From Sycobia sp. Sy_11 (lineage: Eukaryota; Arthropoda; Insecta; Hymenoptera; Epichrysomallidae): DNA of 64,000 nt. Position 1 is the stretch's first letter, and each line of letters starts with the position of its first letter. Below the pieces are notes generated by a model that did not search any database, was not told the origin of the DNA, and saw only the letters and a program-made list of their open reading frames with translations. Below, piece by piece: positions 10,382 to 20,712 of the stretch. The stretch lies in contig JACCIC010000124.1 of assembly GCA_018907035.1 (NCBI GenBank), positions 1,592,501 through 1,656,500 of the forward strand, read 5' to 3'. Both the position numbers and the translations under genes were made by a program.

Positions 10382-10679
10382 GCGACCTATGGTTGAAATT
10401 ATATTATACTTATCCATTTAATTTTGAACTGTTCTTTTTAGTTTTTTTGTAAATACATTTTTGATTAATTTTTGAGGGTGTTTAGATGGTTCACTTATTT
10501 CATTTCCCCTATTCCCGATAATATTTACATTTCTTCTAAAAACCACTATGTGTGGATTAAGAATTTATTTCGCTTTATAAGTTCTCAAGTTGATAAATAT
10601 TTTTATTGGTCTTGCAGTCTTTATAATATAATATATTAGCTAAAATTAATATCATCCATAATATCATCAAATAATTTTC

Positions 10680-11869
10680 CAACATACAATATTGCAATAT
10701 TTTTATCAAATATATTAGTTAAGTTCGTTGGAAAAACCAACTCTTATGTTACAGATAGTTGGAGTTTTTAGGAAGCACTTAAAGATATTAATATTCCGAA
10801 TAATTATAAGATCATTTGATTGGATGTAGTATCTTTCTTTACAAATATACCATTAGATTTATTTAAAGAAATTATAGAAGAAAAATGGCCAGAAATTAAT
10901 ATACACACAAAATGAACAAAAGATGAATTTATAAAGTCAATAAATTTAGTTTTCAATAACAGGATTTTTTCTTTTCAAAATAATTTTTATGATCAAAAAT
11001 ATGGTTATCCAATGGGATCACCTTTATCACCGGTGATTGCTAATTTAGTAATGGAAAAATTAGAAAATATTGCATTAAATAAGTTGAATTTTGAACCAAT
11101 TATCTGTAACAGATATGTTGATGATATCTTTACAATTGTATCTTTCTCTCCATGATAGAATTAAATATACAAAGGAATTCGAATCAGATAATAAATTAAG
11201 TTTTTTGGACGTCAATGTTATTAGAGTGAGTAATAACAGAATAAAATTAAATTGGTACAGAAAACCTACATAGTCAGGTAGGTTGTGAAATTGTAACTCA
11301 TACCATCTATTCGGAAACAAGATAAATACTGTAAAGGAAGTCATCGACAGTGCAATCAAATTATCACACAAGAATTTCAGAAAAGATAATTTGAAATTAG
11401 TTAAAGAGATATTCATTAACAATGAGTATCCAATATACTTTATAGATAAAATGATTGCAGAGAGAATGGATCAAATTTATAATAGCATTACAGAACGTAA
11501 TATGGAAAAGAGGAATAATAATAATAAAATCGAGGTATTCTCATATGTAAAAGGATTATTCGAAAGAATTAGAAGTGCATTTAAAAGCATAATATTTTAG
11601 TCTACTTTAGAAACAATAATAATATTAAAAAGCTATTTAATAATTGTAAAGATAAGGATGATAAATGTTTGAAAGCAGGAGTGGTATGCAAAATAAATTC
11701 TAAAGATTGTGCCAAATATTATATTGGAAAAACGGGAAAATACCTAAAACAAATAATATATGAACATCAATATAGCTTACGAAGCATGAATGGTACATCC
11801 GGGATAAAAGAACATATAAGAATATTTTGGAACAAGGTATTAAAAATAAATATAAAAGAGAAACTCTGA
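10680..11869 (+). pseudogene. PLE reverse transcriptase / GIY-YIG endonuclease, broken
   Basis: The RT part has LDVVSFFTNIPLDLF, GYPMGSPLSPVIANLVMEKL and an intact catalytic box RYVDDIFTIV at about 11110-11140. Internal stops occur near 10757, 10818 and 10915. After a short deletion the thumb/linker follows (11146-11600). The endonuclease carries CAKYYIGKTGKYL (11708-11746), the conserved YYIGKT form of the GIY-YIG family, and ends in an IKEH-x-R stretch before a stop at 11868. PLEs use this endonuclease with the RT for target-primed insertion. Stops and frameshifts make it inactive. Confidence 0.85.
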
Positions 11870-12098
11870 AAAATATTCTTCTCATATTTTAAAGAATCCC
11901 AATAATGTAAATTTAATGTCAAAGTCAAATAAATTATAACTTATTAATAAATTAACACTTATTATTCCTTATTAATATAAAATTTGTGTTTCGCATTTAA
12001 GTTAAGAAAGAGGGGTCCGATAAATGTTATACTAATAAATTTAGAGTGGGGATCGGGTATATAAATTATCATGCTCAGTTTTTCAATTTAGTTTAGTT

Positions 12099-12133
12099 CC
12101 TGAGGATGAACCGTAGCAATTCGAAACGTCGGA
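12099..12133 (+). ncRNA. hammerhead-ribozyme-like motif in PLE terminus, copy 2
   Basis: The plus strand reads CTGAGGA (fits the CUGANGA box), a GAACC strand, loop GTAG, a decayed AATTC partner, then GAAACGTCGG. The flanks GTTC and GGAC can form stem I. ACGT after GAA is self-complementary, as needed when stem III forms between two copies. Stem II has only three of five pairs in this copy. Hammerheads in PLE terminal repeats are established; activity here is not. Confidence 0.5.
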
Positions 12134-12194
12134 CACCAAGGTGATTCTAAATTTAGCAATTGAAGAAATTTTATTTTAATAAATTTTACGAAAC

Positions 12195-12945
12195 TAAAAA
12201 ACAAAAAAAACTAAAAAACTAATGTTTAGAAAATTTACAAAAAATTTGAGTGACAATAGTCGGCATGGGATACGTCACGCTACCGCTCGCTTACTTCCCC
12301 GGCTGACGATGCTTTAATCTGCAAAATACGAACAGTCTCTAGACTTACAATTAATAAAAGAAAAGTATATTTTCTTTTATTTATTCTAGCCCCCGCTCGG
12401 TCTTTACATCAAATTTATTATCAAGATTTCGCGCGCGCCGATTGTGCCAAGAGAACTCGTCCGCTAACGCGCCGACGACAGGTCCCCCTCAAAAGACCGC
12501 TTTCGAGGCTGCCTGCACACTGAATTTTTCAGCCACGGTACTTATATTTAAATTTGAGAAACGATCGCCCCTCCCTCTGAGACCGTTCCTCTCACACCTC
12601 ACCGCTCCTACAAGCGCGCGGTCTATGCTGGCCCCGGATCCCGTGTCAGCTCGTAGAGAAAGAGAGCATGCGTTCGGGCGCCTTCGCGCTCTCGGTTTTC
12701 TCTCTCTCCGTGCGCCAAGGGCATCACGCTATATTATATTTACTAGAATATAATTTTCCATTTGCGCCAATATTTATACTTATCGCAATATACAACACAT
12801 GGTTTTTTGTTTTAAATTTATCGATTCATTTCGATTTATGCCTTGTTCTTTTGATTAATTAGCGTCATATCTAGAAAAGCATAGTATTTTAGAACTTATT
12901 TTTAAGAGGGACTTTCGATCAAACAAGTGTAACAAGATAAATTAC
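12195..12945. other. unassigned block between PLE and polymerase, with GC-rich island
   Basis: About 12430-12740 is much richer in CpG than the surroundings and has open frames that look like by-products of composition. A near-perfect palindrome with 12-bp arms lies at 12351-12379. No protein family was recognised. The block splits a Polinton polymerase gene and may be a separate insertion. Confidence 0.4.
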
Positions 12946-12949
12946 AAGA

Positions 12950-14427
12950 AACGGAATTTCCAGCCAAAGATGCATTTTACAGTAATTTATACAATTCTAC
13001 CATTACTGATCAACACTATTAGCATGATCAAAAAGCATGTGATATTCAAACTCTTGGTGAATATTCAGATCTATATTTAAAAACTTATGTATTTCTCCTT
13101 GATGATGTATTCGAAAACTTTGACATAATTGCCTTTAAGCATATCATCTTGACTCAGCCCATTATTGTACCACTCCAGGTCTATCACGGGATGCAATACT
13201 AAAGTATATAAAATAAAATTAGAATTGGTTACCGATATGGATATGCTCATGTTTATGGAAAGAGGTATCAGGAGTGGTATTAGCCAATGTTTAAACCGAT
13301 ATGCAAATGCGAATAAATAATATATGGGTAGTGAATTTGATGAAACGAAGGAAATGAAATTTTTGCTCCACTATGACATAAACAATCTTTATGGTTGGGC
13401 AATGACTCAATATCTTCATTACGGAGGCTTTGAATGAGAACAAAATATAGAGGATGAACTAAAATTTCTGAAAACAGCACATGAATCTCTTGCTGGATAT
13501 ATTCTAGAGGTCGATTTTGAATATCCAGAAAATATTCATGATTTACCTAAAGTTTTGCGACTGTGCTCGAAACATATTGCAGCACCAGGAAGTAAAATGA
13601 AGCAACTATTAACAGCATTATACAATAAAAAATGCTATGTAATTCACTACAGAGCATTGCAACAAGCACTTAAATATGGCCTATGCTTCAAAAAGATAAA
13701 TAGAGTATTAAAATTTAATCAGAAACTATGGCTTACAGACTATGTAGATTTAAATAGCGAAAAAGAAATCAAGCAAGAAATAAATTCGAAAAGTTATTTT
13801 TCAAATTTTTAAATAATGCTATTTATGGAAAAACAATGGAAAATGAAAGGAAAAGAGTAGATGTGAAGCTAGTGAATAAATAGCATGGACGTTATGTTAC
13901 AGAAGCACTAATAGCAATTCCAAATTTTCATAATTGCTCAATTTTTTATGAAAATTTCATTGCTGTACAGTTATAAAGAACTGAAATTCACATCAGAAAA
14001 CCTATTTATGTTGGACAACAAAACAACAATTTATGGATTTCACTATGAATACATACAAAATAGAGTAGATAATAACTGTAAATTATTATATACAGATACT
14101 GATAGTTTGGTATATGAAGTAAAACACATTAATATATACGATTTGATGCAGGAGGACATTCATGTATTCGACACATCAGATTATCCGCAGAATAATCCTT
14201 ATAAAATACCGCAAAAAAATAAGAAAATTGTTGGACCTATGAAGGATGAATGTAATGGTAAAATTTTAACAGAATTTATTGGATTGCGGAGTAAAATGTA
14301 CAGTATGAAGATTCAAGGACAAGAACAGATTAAGAAAGCCAAGGGTGTTAAAAGTGCTATAGTGAAAACTACAATTACTTTTGAAGATTATGTTCATTGC
14401 TTGAAAGAAAGAGCCATTATTAATTAA
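12950..14427 (+). pseudogene. Polinton protein-primed family-B DNA polymerase, broken
   Basis: All three polymerase motifs are visible in different frames. Motif A reads YDINNLYGWAM (about 13371-13402), motif B region [13 protein letters not shown] (about 13808-13850) and motif [12 protein letters not shown] (about 14089-14122). Upstream, GEYSDLYLKTYVFLLDDVFENF (13051-13115, here in pieces) is the usual lead-in. The last open frame, 13948-14427, runs from near motif C to the end of the thumb. Stops lie near 13200, 13318, 13437 and 13880. Protein-primed polymerases copy the whole Polinton. Motif residues are intact but the gene cannot be translated through. Confidence 0.85.
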
Positions 14428-14635
14428 TATATAATACCAGCCTCACGCAGCTCCTCGACCATAGAGTATATTTCATTCGTGTGACTTTGATTTCCAGCAG
14501 ATCTTTCAGCTAGCAATACTCTTCATCGATTTACTAACTCATTCAGATTATTCCAGTATACATAGTCTAATGGCATATTTTTTGCACAATTTTCAATCGA
14601 GGTAAAATACCTCCACTTTTTTCCTAAACATCTAT
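14428..14635. other. Polinton intergenic or decayed coding sequence
   Basis: No open frame or motif was recognised between the polymerase stop and the next gene. Confidence 0.4.
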
Positions 14636-14639
14636 TGCC

Positions 14640-15300
14640 GATTTGAGTGCAATTGGAGCATTGGCAGGGAGTACTGTTGGAATATCTGTTAAGCTGTTAA
14701 TGATACCAAAACAGCAAAGCAAGAGTTGAAAGAAAATCGAAGACATAATAAAACAATGGAAGCAGTTGCTCTTGGAAAAGGTCTTTATTTAAAACCTTAC
14801 AAAAAAGGTTATGTTTTTTACCAAAAACCGTATAAAAGTAATGGAAGAGGTTTCTACTTAAAACCATATAAAGGCAAAGAATTAAAAAAAAAAAGTTTCT
14901 CTGTAGAATTGCGAAACCGAACTTTATCTGAAATTGATTTAATAAAATACGCTCTTATTTTAAAAATTTCCGTGTTTCGTAGTGTATTTATGCGTAATGC
15001 ATTGCCAAATAAAAGTCCTCATGATAATGAATCAGGTATTGTAAACCTTGATGATGCGAGTGGTCCTGGAACTCATTGGGTTGCATATTGGAAACGAGAT
15101 AATAGAGTGTTATATTTTGATAGTTTTGGTGACTTAAAGCTACCCTTAGACCTTATATTCTACTTTGGTGATGCTGGAATTATGTATAATTATAATATCA
15201 GAATTTTAATACATACATTTGCGGTCATTTATACCTACAATTTCTATGTAATAATCTTCGAAGTAGTTCTATACAATATCAAACATCTTGTAAAACAAGT
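14640..15300 (+). pseudogene. Polinton glycine/lysine-rich segment plus adenain-like cysteine protease
   Basis: The N-terminal part has a small-residue hydrophobic stretch, then repeats of the form GLYLKPYK / GFYLKPYK (about 14780-14880) and a basic KELKKKS region. The protease follows with a GIVNLDDASGPGTHWVAYW block (catalytic His, about 15033-15092) and VLYFDSFGDLKLPLD (acidic residue, about 15108-15150). The expected Cys setting, CGHLYL, appears at 15224-15241 but in another frame, so a frameshift has uncoupled the third catalytic residue. Adenovirus-type proteases process capsid proteins. The open frame accidentally continues into the next gene. Confidence 0.75.
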
Positions 15301-15315
15301 CATTATTAACTTAAC

Positions 15316-15897
15316 CATGATGAATGAATCATTTACTTTAATGTTTTCTGGCACATCGTCTATTTTTGAAGCTCAATATTTTCCTCCTACTGAGCTATCA
15401 TCGAATAAAAATTATGTTTTCGGCTTAGTCAAGCTTTTAACATTCAACTCGATTCCCAATATTGATGAAAACAACTACAAATTTTATCTCGATAAAGAAG
15501 AAATTACACTACCGATCGGTAGTTATGAAATTGAAGATATTGAAAATTACCTGACGGAGAGATTAACTTCTAAAGGTATAATATTAAGTCTTAAGCCTAA
15601 TAACAGCACGCTTCGTAGTATTATTGAGTGTAGTCATCAAATCAATTTTGAACCTAAAGATTCACTTAGTAAGCTCTTGAGCTTTCAACAGCGAATTTTG
15701 AAGGCACGTATTAAACTCAATTCTGTTTTATCACTAACTATTCTAAAAATAAATTTCTTGAGAATTGAGTGTAGTATTATAGCCAGTGCCTATATAAATG
15801 ATCGTCATGTGCACACAATTCATGAACTTTTCCCAGCAGTGCCACCAGGATATAAGATCATTGAAGTACCTTCACATTACATGTTAAACAAATAGCT
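15316..15897 (+). pseudogene. Polinton capsid-type structural protein (probable minor capsid)
   Basis: A frame beginning near ATG 15319 runs to the stop at 15893-15895. It holds SSNKNYVFGLVKLLTFNSIP, LPIGSYEIEDIENYL and VHTIHELFPAVPPGYKIIEV. Its position between protease and major-capsid-like gene, and its size near 190 residues, fit the minor (penton-type) capsid gene of Polintons. The matching DNA of copy 1 at 2185-2800 is more decayed. No active-site motif exists to test the assignment. The C-terminus looks truncated relative to copy 1, which continues about 60 bp further in a related frame. Confidence 0.55.
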
Positions 15898-16023
15898 TAG
15901 AGAGCGATGGGAATTAGTTACAACGCTCCTGGATATATTCATAGTCAGTTATGTCAGAAAACCACCAGTCTTCCTCCGACTTTCAAAAAAGTCAGTCGCT
16001 TGAGCAACGTAAAAAAATATTAA

Positions 16024-17385
16024 AATGTCATCATCGTTCTCGTCAGAAGACTGCTCTGAATCCCAAGCCAGCAGTCAAGTAACTTACGCCCCAAAACATT
16101 AAATTCCTAAAAACTATAGGTCTAAAAGGCATTGCTCCTGGTGGAAAATAAATTGTATTTTCTTCAACTGTATGTAAAGAAATGGCAGACGATCTAAGTA
16201 TAGAATCTCCTGTTCCATTTGATGAATCAATTGTGCATTATGAAGTTCACGTTCATCAGTCTTACACAACAACTAATTTTAGTGACAGCGATGAAATTCG
16301 TATATCTATTCAACATCAAGATTTGTGTCTTTTACCTTCATCAAGTTCAAAATGATGTTACAAGTTTGCAAAATACTAAATTTGTAAACAACGCAATCTC
16401 TCATTTATTTGAGGATCTTTGATATGTATTGAACGTAATAGAAATTGATGTGTGCCAAAATCTTGTAATAACAAGCCTTATGAAAGGTTGGCTTTCTTTA
16501 AGTCCGAATCAAAGTATAATAATAGAAAATGCAGGATGGCTTGATATAGAAAAGTATAATACAATCGCAGATAATTTAGGCTCTTTTGATGTATGTCTTT
16601 CTCCCAACATGATTTTTGGTTTTGCTGAAGACCGTAAAATTATAATTAATGCAAAGCATGAACTTGTTCTTGTCAGATCACGTAACGATTTAAACGCTGT
16701 TGTACAAACAGCAACAATGAGATCAACTGATAATGCACAACTATATGAAAATTTAAAAATAGAAATTTTAAGATCGAATGGTTAATGCCATATGTCATAG
16801 TTTCCAATGAATAAAAGCTTCGACTACTAAGGCACTTGGAAATAGATCATCCGATCTCTATGAGTTATCGTACTTGGCAGCTCTATGAATATCCGCTCCT
16901 TCTCGCTACATCCAAGCACGTTTGGACTGTGAAAACGACTAATCAACTGGAAAAGCCACGATTCGTTATCCTCGCACTTCAAACAAATAGAAAAGGACAA
17001 AAAGATACAAATTCCAGTCGCTTTGATCAATAATATTAAACTTTTTCTCAATTCTCAATACTATCCGTATGGAAATTTAAATAATGAGATTACTAACAAT
17101 CAATATTTGATATTGTATGATATGTATGCAGATTTTCAAAATGTCTACTACATCAAGGAGTCTCAGCCTATTTTAAAGAAAATAGATTTCCGAGATCATA
17201 TGCCACTTATAGTTATTGATTGTTCAAAGCAAAACGAGTCGCTGAAACGCACACCCGTGAACGTACGCCTAGAATTTGAATCAAAAAATAATTTTCCACT
17301 AAATACGTCAGCTTACTACTTAAAATTACATGATCGTATCGTGCAATACCATCCTATGAGTGGCGACGTTAAGAAGTGTAATTAA
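16024..17385 (+). pseudogene. Polinton major-capsid-like protein, broken
   Basis: A Ser-rich start (MSSSFSSEDCSES, 16024) leads, after a stop near 16099, into a second Met at 16183. Pieces follow: a strand-rich FSDSDEIRISIQHQDLCLL block (16270-16335), the frame 16429-16785 with IENAGWLDIEKYNTIADN and FGFAEDRKIIINAKHELVLV, 16836-17033 with MSYRTWQLYEYPLLLATSK, and 17023-17385 with VIDCSKQNESLK and a final LHDRIVQYHPMSGDVKK. The order and length fit the double-jelly-roll major capsid protein of Polintons. At least three frame changes and several stops are present. Confidence 0.65.
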
Positions 17386-17454
17386 AAAATGTAAATTGGT
17401 AATGGAAATGTGATAATATATAAGTAAAATTTTTATCCAAAACTCTCTGTTAAT

Positions 17455-17826
17455 ATGGTGTATGTCGTTGATATGCAAGACTTCAAGCAGGGTAATAATG
17501 AATATCTACTGAAAGAGCTTGCCATTTTATTACTCAAACACGATTCACACCATATCGTATTTTTATTTAAAAAGGAATTTTCTCGTGAACGGCTTCCAAA
17601 TCATAACAGAGCGCAAAAGAAATAGCTTGAAATGAATTATCATCGCATTTCATGGAATTCAGGGCAGTTTTGCTATAATCAAATTGTTAATATACTTTAT
17701 GAAAATTTATCGAATGCAACTAAAATATTCACCAATAAAGAAATAAAAAGAGAATGGTTAGCTAGATTTAAAAGATATAACCTTATCGTTTACGATATTA
17801 ACACTGTGAATTTACCATTCTGCTAG
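17455..17826 (+). pseudogene. Polinton-associated conserved protein of unknown function (copy 2)
   Basis: Begins with a VYVVDMQDFKQGNNEYLL block and continues, after a stop at 17622-17624, in the frame 17632-17826 with YHRISWNSGQFCYNQIVNIL and IKREWLARFKRY. Copy 1 has the same gene directly after its capsid fragment. The function is unknown to me. The fixed position downstream of the capsid gene suggests a late or structural role, which is inference. Confidence 0.5.
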
Positions 17827-17899
17827 TGGAAGAAACAGAAGCGCAAGAATACTCTAACGTAAAACTATTAAAAAATATTATTTCGATATATTCTCCTTC

Positions 17900-18181
17900 C
17901 AAAGCCGAACAATAGTATTATAGTATACGAGCAATTATATATGTCCTCATTTATTGATCCGGACATGGGGCAATATCTTGATTACTAGACTAAACAAAGT
18001 CATGGTCAAGAACACCGGTAGCAAGCGCGAGAGAGAGAGAGAGAGAGAAAGTCATATAGCTCTCTCCCTCTACCCTGTTCTACATTAGGGTGATAGGTGG
18101 GGTCGTACAACTGCACCCTTCAATGACAAAGAAAACTACGCGCTGCAAGAGAGTGAGAACTATATTTTTCTGTTTCTCTAG

Positions 18182-18220
<39 letters not shown>

Positions 18221-18270
18221 TATATAGCGCTATGGGAGGTAGGCGCAGCGTGACATTAGCGCTGTGTGCT
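17900..18270. repeat. (GA)n-containing repeat block
   Basis: Two GA arrays (about 18030-18048 and 18185-18217) flank a GC-richer stretch without recognised coding content. It lies just beyond the last Polinton homology. Confidence 0.5.
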
Positions 18271-18386
18271 AAGAGAGTTCAGGATCACCCGAAGTGATGA
18301 CGTAGGGGCTCGTGACGTAGGGGAGCATGACATCACAGCTGCTGACGTCAGCTTGCAATTAGTTCCGGTGATCCAGAACTCTCTTA
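18271..18386. mobile_element. small inverted-repeat element with a 15-bp TGACGT ladder
   Basis: The ends TAAGAGAGTTCAGGATCACC (18271-18290) and its near inverted complement at 18365-18386 can pair over about 20 bp. Inside, TGAC(G/A)T starts at 18299, 18314, 18329 and 18344, an exact 15-bp period; the last is the full palindrome TGACGTCA. It may be a miniature inverted-repeat element or a folded regulatory sequence. No target duplication is certain. Confidence 0.6.
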
Positions 18387-18389
18387 ACT

Positions 18390-19085
18390 ATACTATGTAT
18401 ATATGCAAATAAATTTATAGACAATAATTCTAATATATATTTTAACGATATTTATGTAAATAAATATTATAAAATGAAATTTATAATAATTATACTGTTT
18501 GTAAAAATGCGATTGCAAAATTGTAAAATAAAAAAGAAATAACTGGAATTGTGGATATAAAAACAAAAGGAGGGTTAATACACACAAATGACCACTTTTA
18601 TATTTAATAAATTGTGTAACATAGTTTTTAAAAATATACCTCTAGTGCGAATGTGTTTCATTTAAGTATAGATGAAGTTTTAGAAAATTATCAATTTACT
18701 TTTCCTTGCAAAGCCATTGGTCTGGCATTTTATCATATAGACACTTTATTTTGTTAAATTAAGAACTCGTCAATTCGTATACCAAGACAATCTAAAACTA
18801 AAGAAGTAATCGAAGATACAAAGTAATCTATCGAAGTTAAATAATGACTAAATGTTATCTTTTTGTATATATTGTAAATTTGCATGTTATATAAATGTAA
18901 ATGTTATATAAGTGCACCTAAATGTATCATTTCTAATTCCATTAGTATTTCGTAAAAAAATTGTTGATATCGTATAGGTCTAATATATATTAGACCGCGC
19001 GTTTAAACAGACGCTCTGAAACCCATATTGAAGGACTTAATAATTAGTTTAGACTTAATAATTAAAAATATTTAATTATTCTTGT
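18390..19085. other. AT-rich spacer with a perfect 20-bp palindrome
   Basis: No gene seen. 'ggtctaatatatattagacc' at 18977-18996 is a perfect palindrome. Confidence 0.5.
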
Positions 19086-19089
19086 AAAT

Positions 19090-19350
19090 TAAATACCGCG
19101 GGCGGTTTCCTTCGAGACACCCGGTGTATATACTCGAAACGTGCGTATCAGTGTAGAGACTCGCGAGTTTCCCTACCACGGTATTCCGATATCCGATGCT
19201 AACGCGTGACGTGCGATGAGAGAGAACGGTATTGTGTGGGCGGGCATGCAGTTGAAGGGGACAGCCGACTCAGGCCTAATAGATTTGGCGTGGCTCTTTC
19301 TCGTCGCGCGAGCTGTATCCCCTCTCGCGTACTTTCCTAATCATCCTAGC

Positions 19351-19392
<42 letters not shown>

Positions 19393-19680
19393 ATATTGTG
19401 CACTGTCTCATTTTCAATTGTGGCTGTCGCGTCGACTACATTCTCTAGTAGTCATCGCGACCTTTTCCCGTTCCCGGTATGTTGACTGCGTGTTGAATTT
19501 AATTAATTAAATTAGTTTCGTGTTCGTGTTAGATTATTTGTTGGAATAGTATTTTCGCATGTAATAATTTTCGCATGTGTGACGATCGAAGTTAAATACT
19601 TATTTGTGTATATTTATGTGTATAAATTGTTGTGTATATTCGGAATAAATTTGCGCGGCCGTGTTTTTGGCTGTCGCATC
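19090..19680 (+). repeat. CpG-rich unclassified repeat R1, copy 1
   Basis: Matches 22830-23235 and 29600-30230 along most of its length (shared pieces: 'gcgggcatg', 'cacttggcgcggctctc'-like, 'gtatcccctctcgc'-like, GA array, final 'tttgcgcggccgtgttttt'). The three copies end at the same point, GTCGCA. Coding looks accidental. It could be an LTR or the body of a non-autonomous element. Confidence 0.6.
19353..19388. repeat. (GA)n array within R1
   Basis: About 36 bp of GA repeats; the R1 copy at 29600 has a longer array at the same place. Confidence 0.85.
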
Positions 19681-19845
19681 TCCCTCGGGAGATTTTTTTT
19701 CGGGAGCGCGGAGTGTCAGTACGGGAAAATAAGTGATGATAAAAAAGTGACTATGCATCGCGTACATTCTTTTTTTCTTAGTATGTTAAGCATCGAACGT
19801 GTTCAGTGATCGGGTCGATGAGCATGTGCAACCGCCGATTTCCGA

Positions 19846-20560
19846 TCAATTGTCGGTGCCGCACGGCTCCAAGCCGGAAGAACAATGTTGCTTCATGGTC
19901 ATATATGAAAGCCGGCTATGGCCCATCCAGATTTCAAGCCTTTTTAGTATGTCCATGCCTAAAAGCATAGGATAGCTCAATCCATTCTTCACTAAAATTT
20001 TTTGTTGTATTCGTACTCCTTGTACATAAATTGGTCCATATATATATTGTCCGCGACTAATTTCTGAACTGTTTACCAGCACTGCAATACGATTACTAGG
20101 CTCGCTATGCCATCCATACCAGTTTTACTGAGTTTTTCGTTTACATAGGAACTAACCAGGACACTTCCTGATCGCCGATCATAACTTTCACGAAATATCG
20201 ATTGTCGCTTTCCACTTTTATTTGTTGGTGTGCCGAGCTGGGTTTGGTGTGAGCTCAGCCCTCCTTACGTTTTCCGACAGATGACACTTGCAATCACGAG
20301 TATAAACATTATTGCGTCCATAATACGAACAACAAATCTTCTGCTGATTTGTGCACTTAAAATGGTCGTGCCCAGCCTGTTTACATCTCCAACAATACTT
20401 ATTTTGGTCATACACTGTAGCTACTTTGTTATTGAAATTATGCACACGAATTTCAGATTTTCTAGTTTTATATTCTGTATTATGTCCAGATGTATGATTA
20501 TTCGTACTTTTCTGCTTATCACACTGAATTTTTGTTTCTAAATATTCCTATACTTGTTGA
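19846..20560 (-). pseudogene. Gypsy-type gag nucleocapsid and protease scrap
   Basis: On the minus strand, the frame 20445-20218 shows a zinc knuckle CWRCKQAGHDHFKC (CX2CX4HX4C) and a second, degenerate knuckle ending TRDCKC. Downstream, at 20215-20130, a retropepsin-like start IKVESDNRYFVKVMIGDQEV appears but the catalytic DTG cannot be found; the sequence jumps. The frame 20082-19846 has YIYGPIYVQGV and a YPMLLGMDIL motif, the C-terminal part of retroviral aspartyl proteases. Reverse transcriptase would follow but the relic stops near 19840 against repeat R1. Confidence 0.7.
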
Positions 20561-20710
20561 ACAATATCTGACGTAGAGGTGACGTCATCACGGCGAATAT
20601 GTAGACGATATTCGGCGAGCATATTGTAATACATAGTTTCGGCTTTTTGCTGTTACGAAAAATCTCCTGGACGTCTCATTAACGTAATTAGCGAGTTGTA
20701 TATATATATA
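20560..20710. other. short spacer with (TA)n
   Basis: No gene seen; a short TA run ends at the left end of the next mariner. Confidence 0.5.
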
Positions 20711-20712
20711 TA

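Larger units (their letters stand above)
10590..12190 (+). mobile_element. Penelope-like retroelement, copy 2, nested in Polinton
   Basis: Plus-strand order: a short terminal piece (10590-10660), 5'-truncated RT (10680-11150), linker (11160-11600), GIY-YIG endonuclease (11669-11869), 3' region and hammerhead-like motif (12099-12133). The 5' terminal piece is the inverted complement of the 3' terminal block of PLE copy 1, so this copy has inverted ends. The DNA is closely related to copy 1. Confidence 0.8.
9743..17900 (+). mobile_element. Maverick/Polinton relic, copy 2 (interrupted by a PLE)
   Basis: Plus-strand order: polymerase N-terminal region (9743-10033), PLE insertion (10590-12190), family-B DNA polymerase (12950-14427), membrane-type segment plus adenain-like protease (14640-15300), capsid-type protein (15316-15897), major-capsid-like gene (16024-17385) and a conserved unknown (17455-17826). 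This matches the gene complement of insect Polintons. No integrase, packaging ATPase or terminal inverted repeats were recognised. Every gene is broken, so this is an old, immobile copy. Confidence 0.8.
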
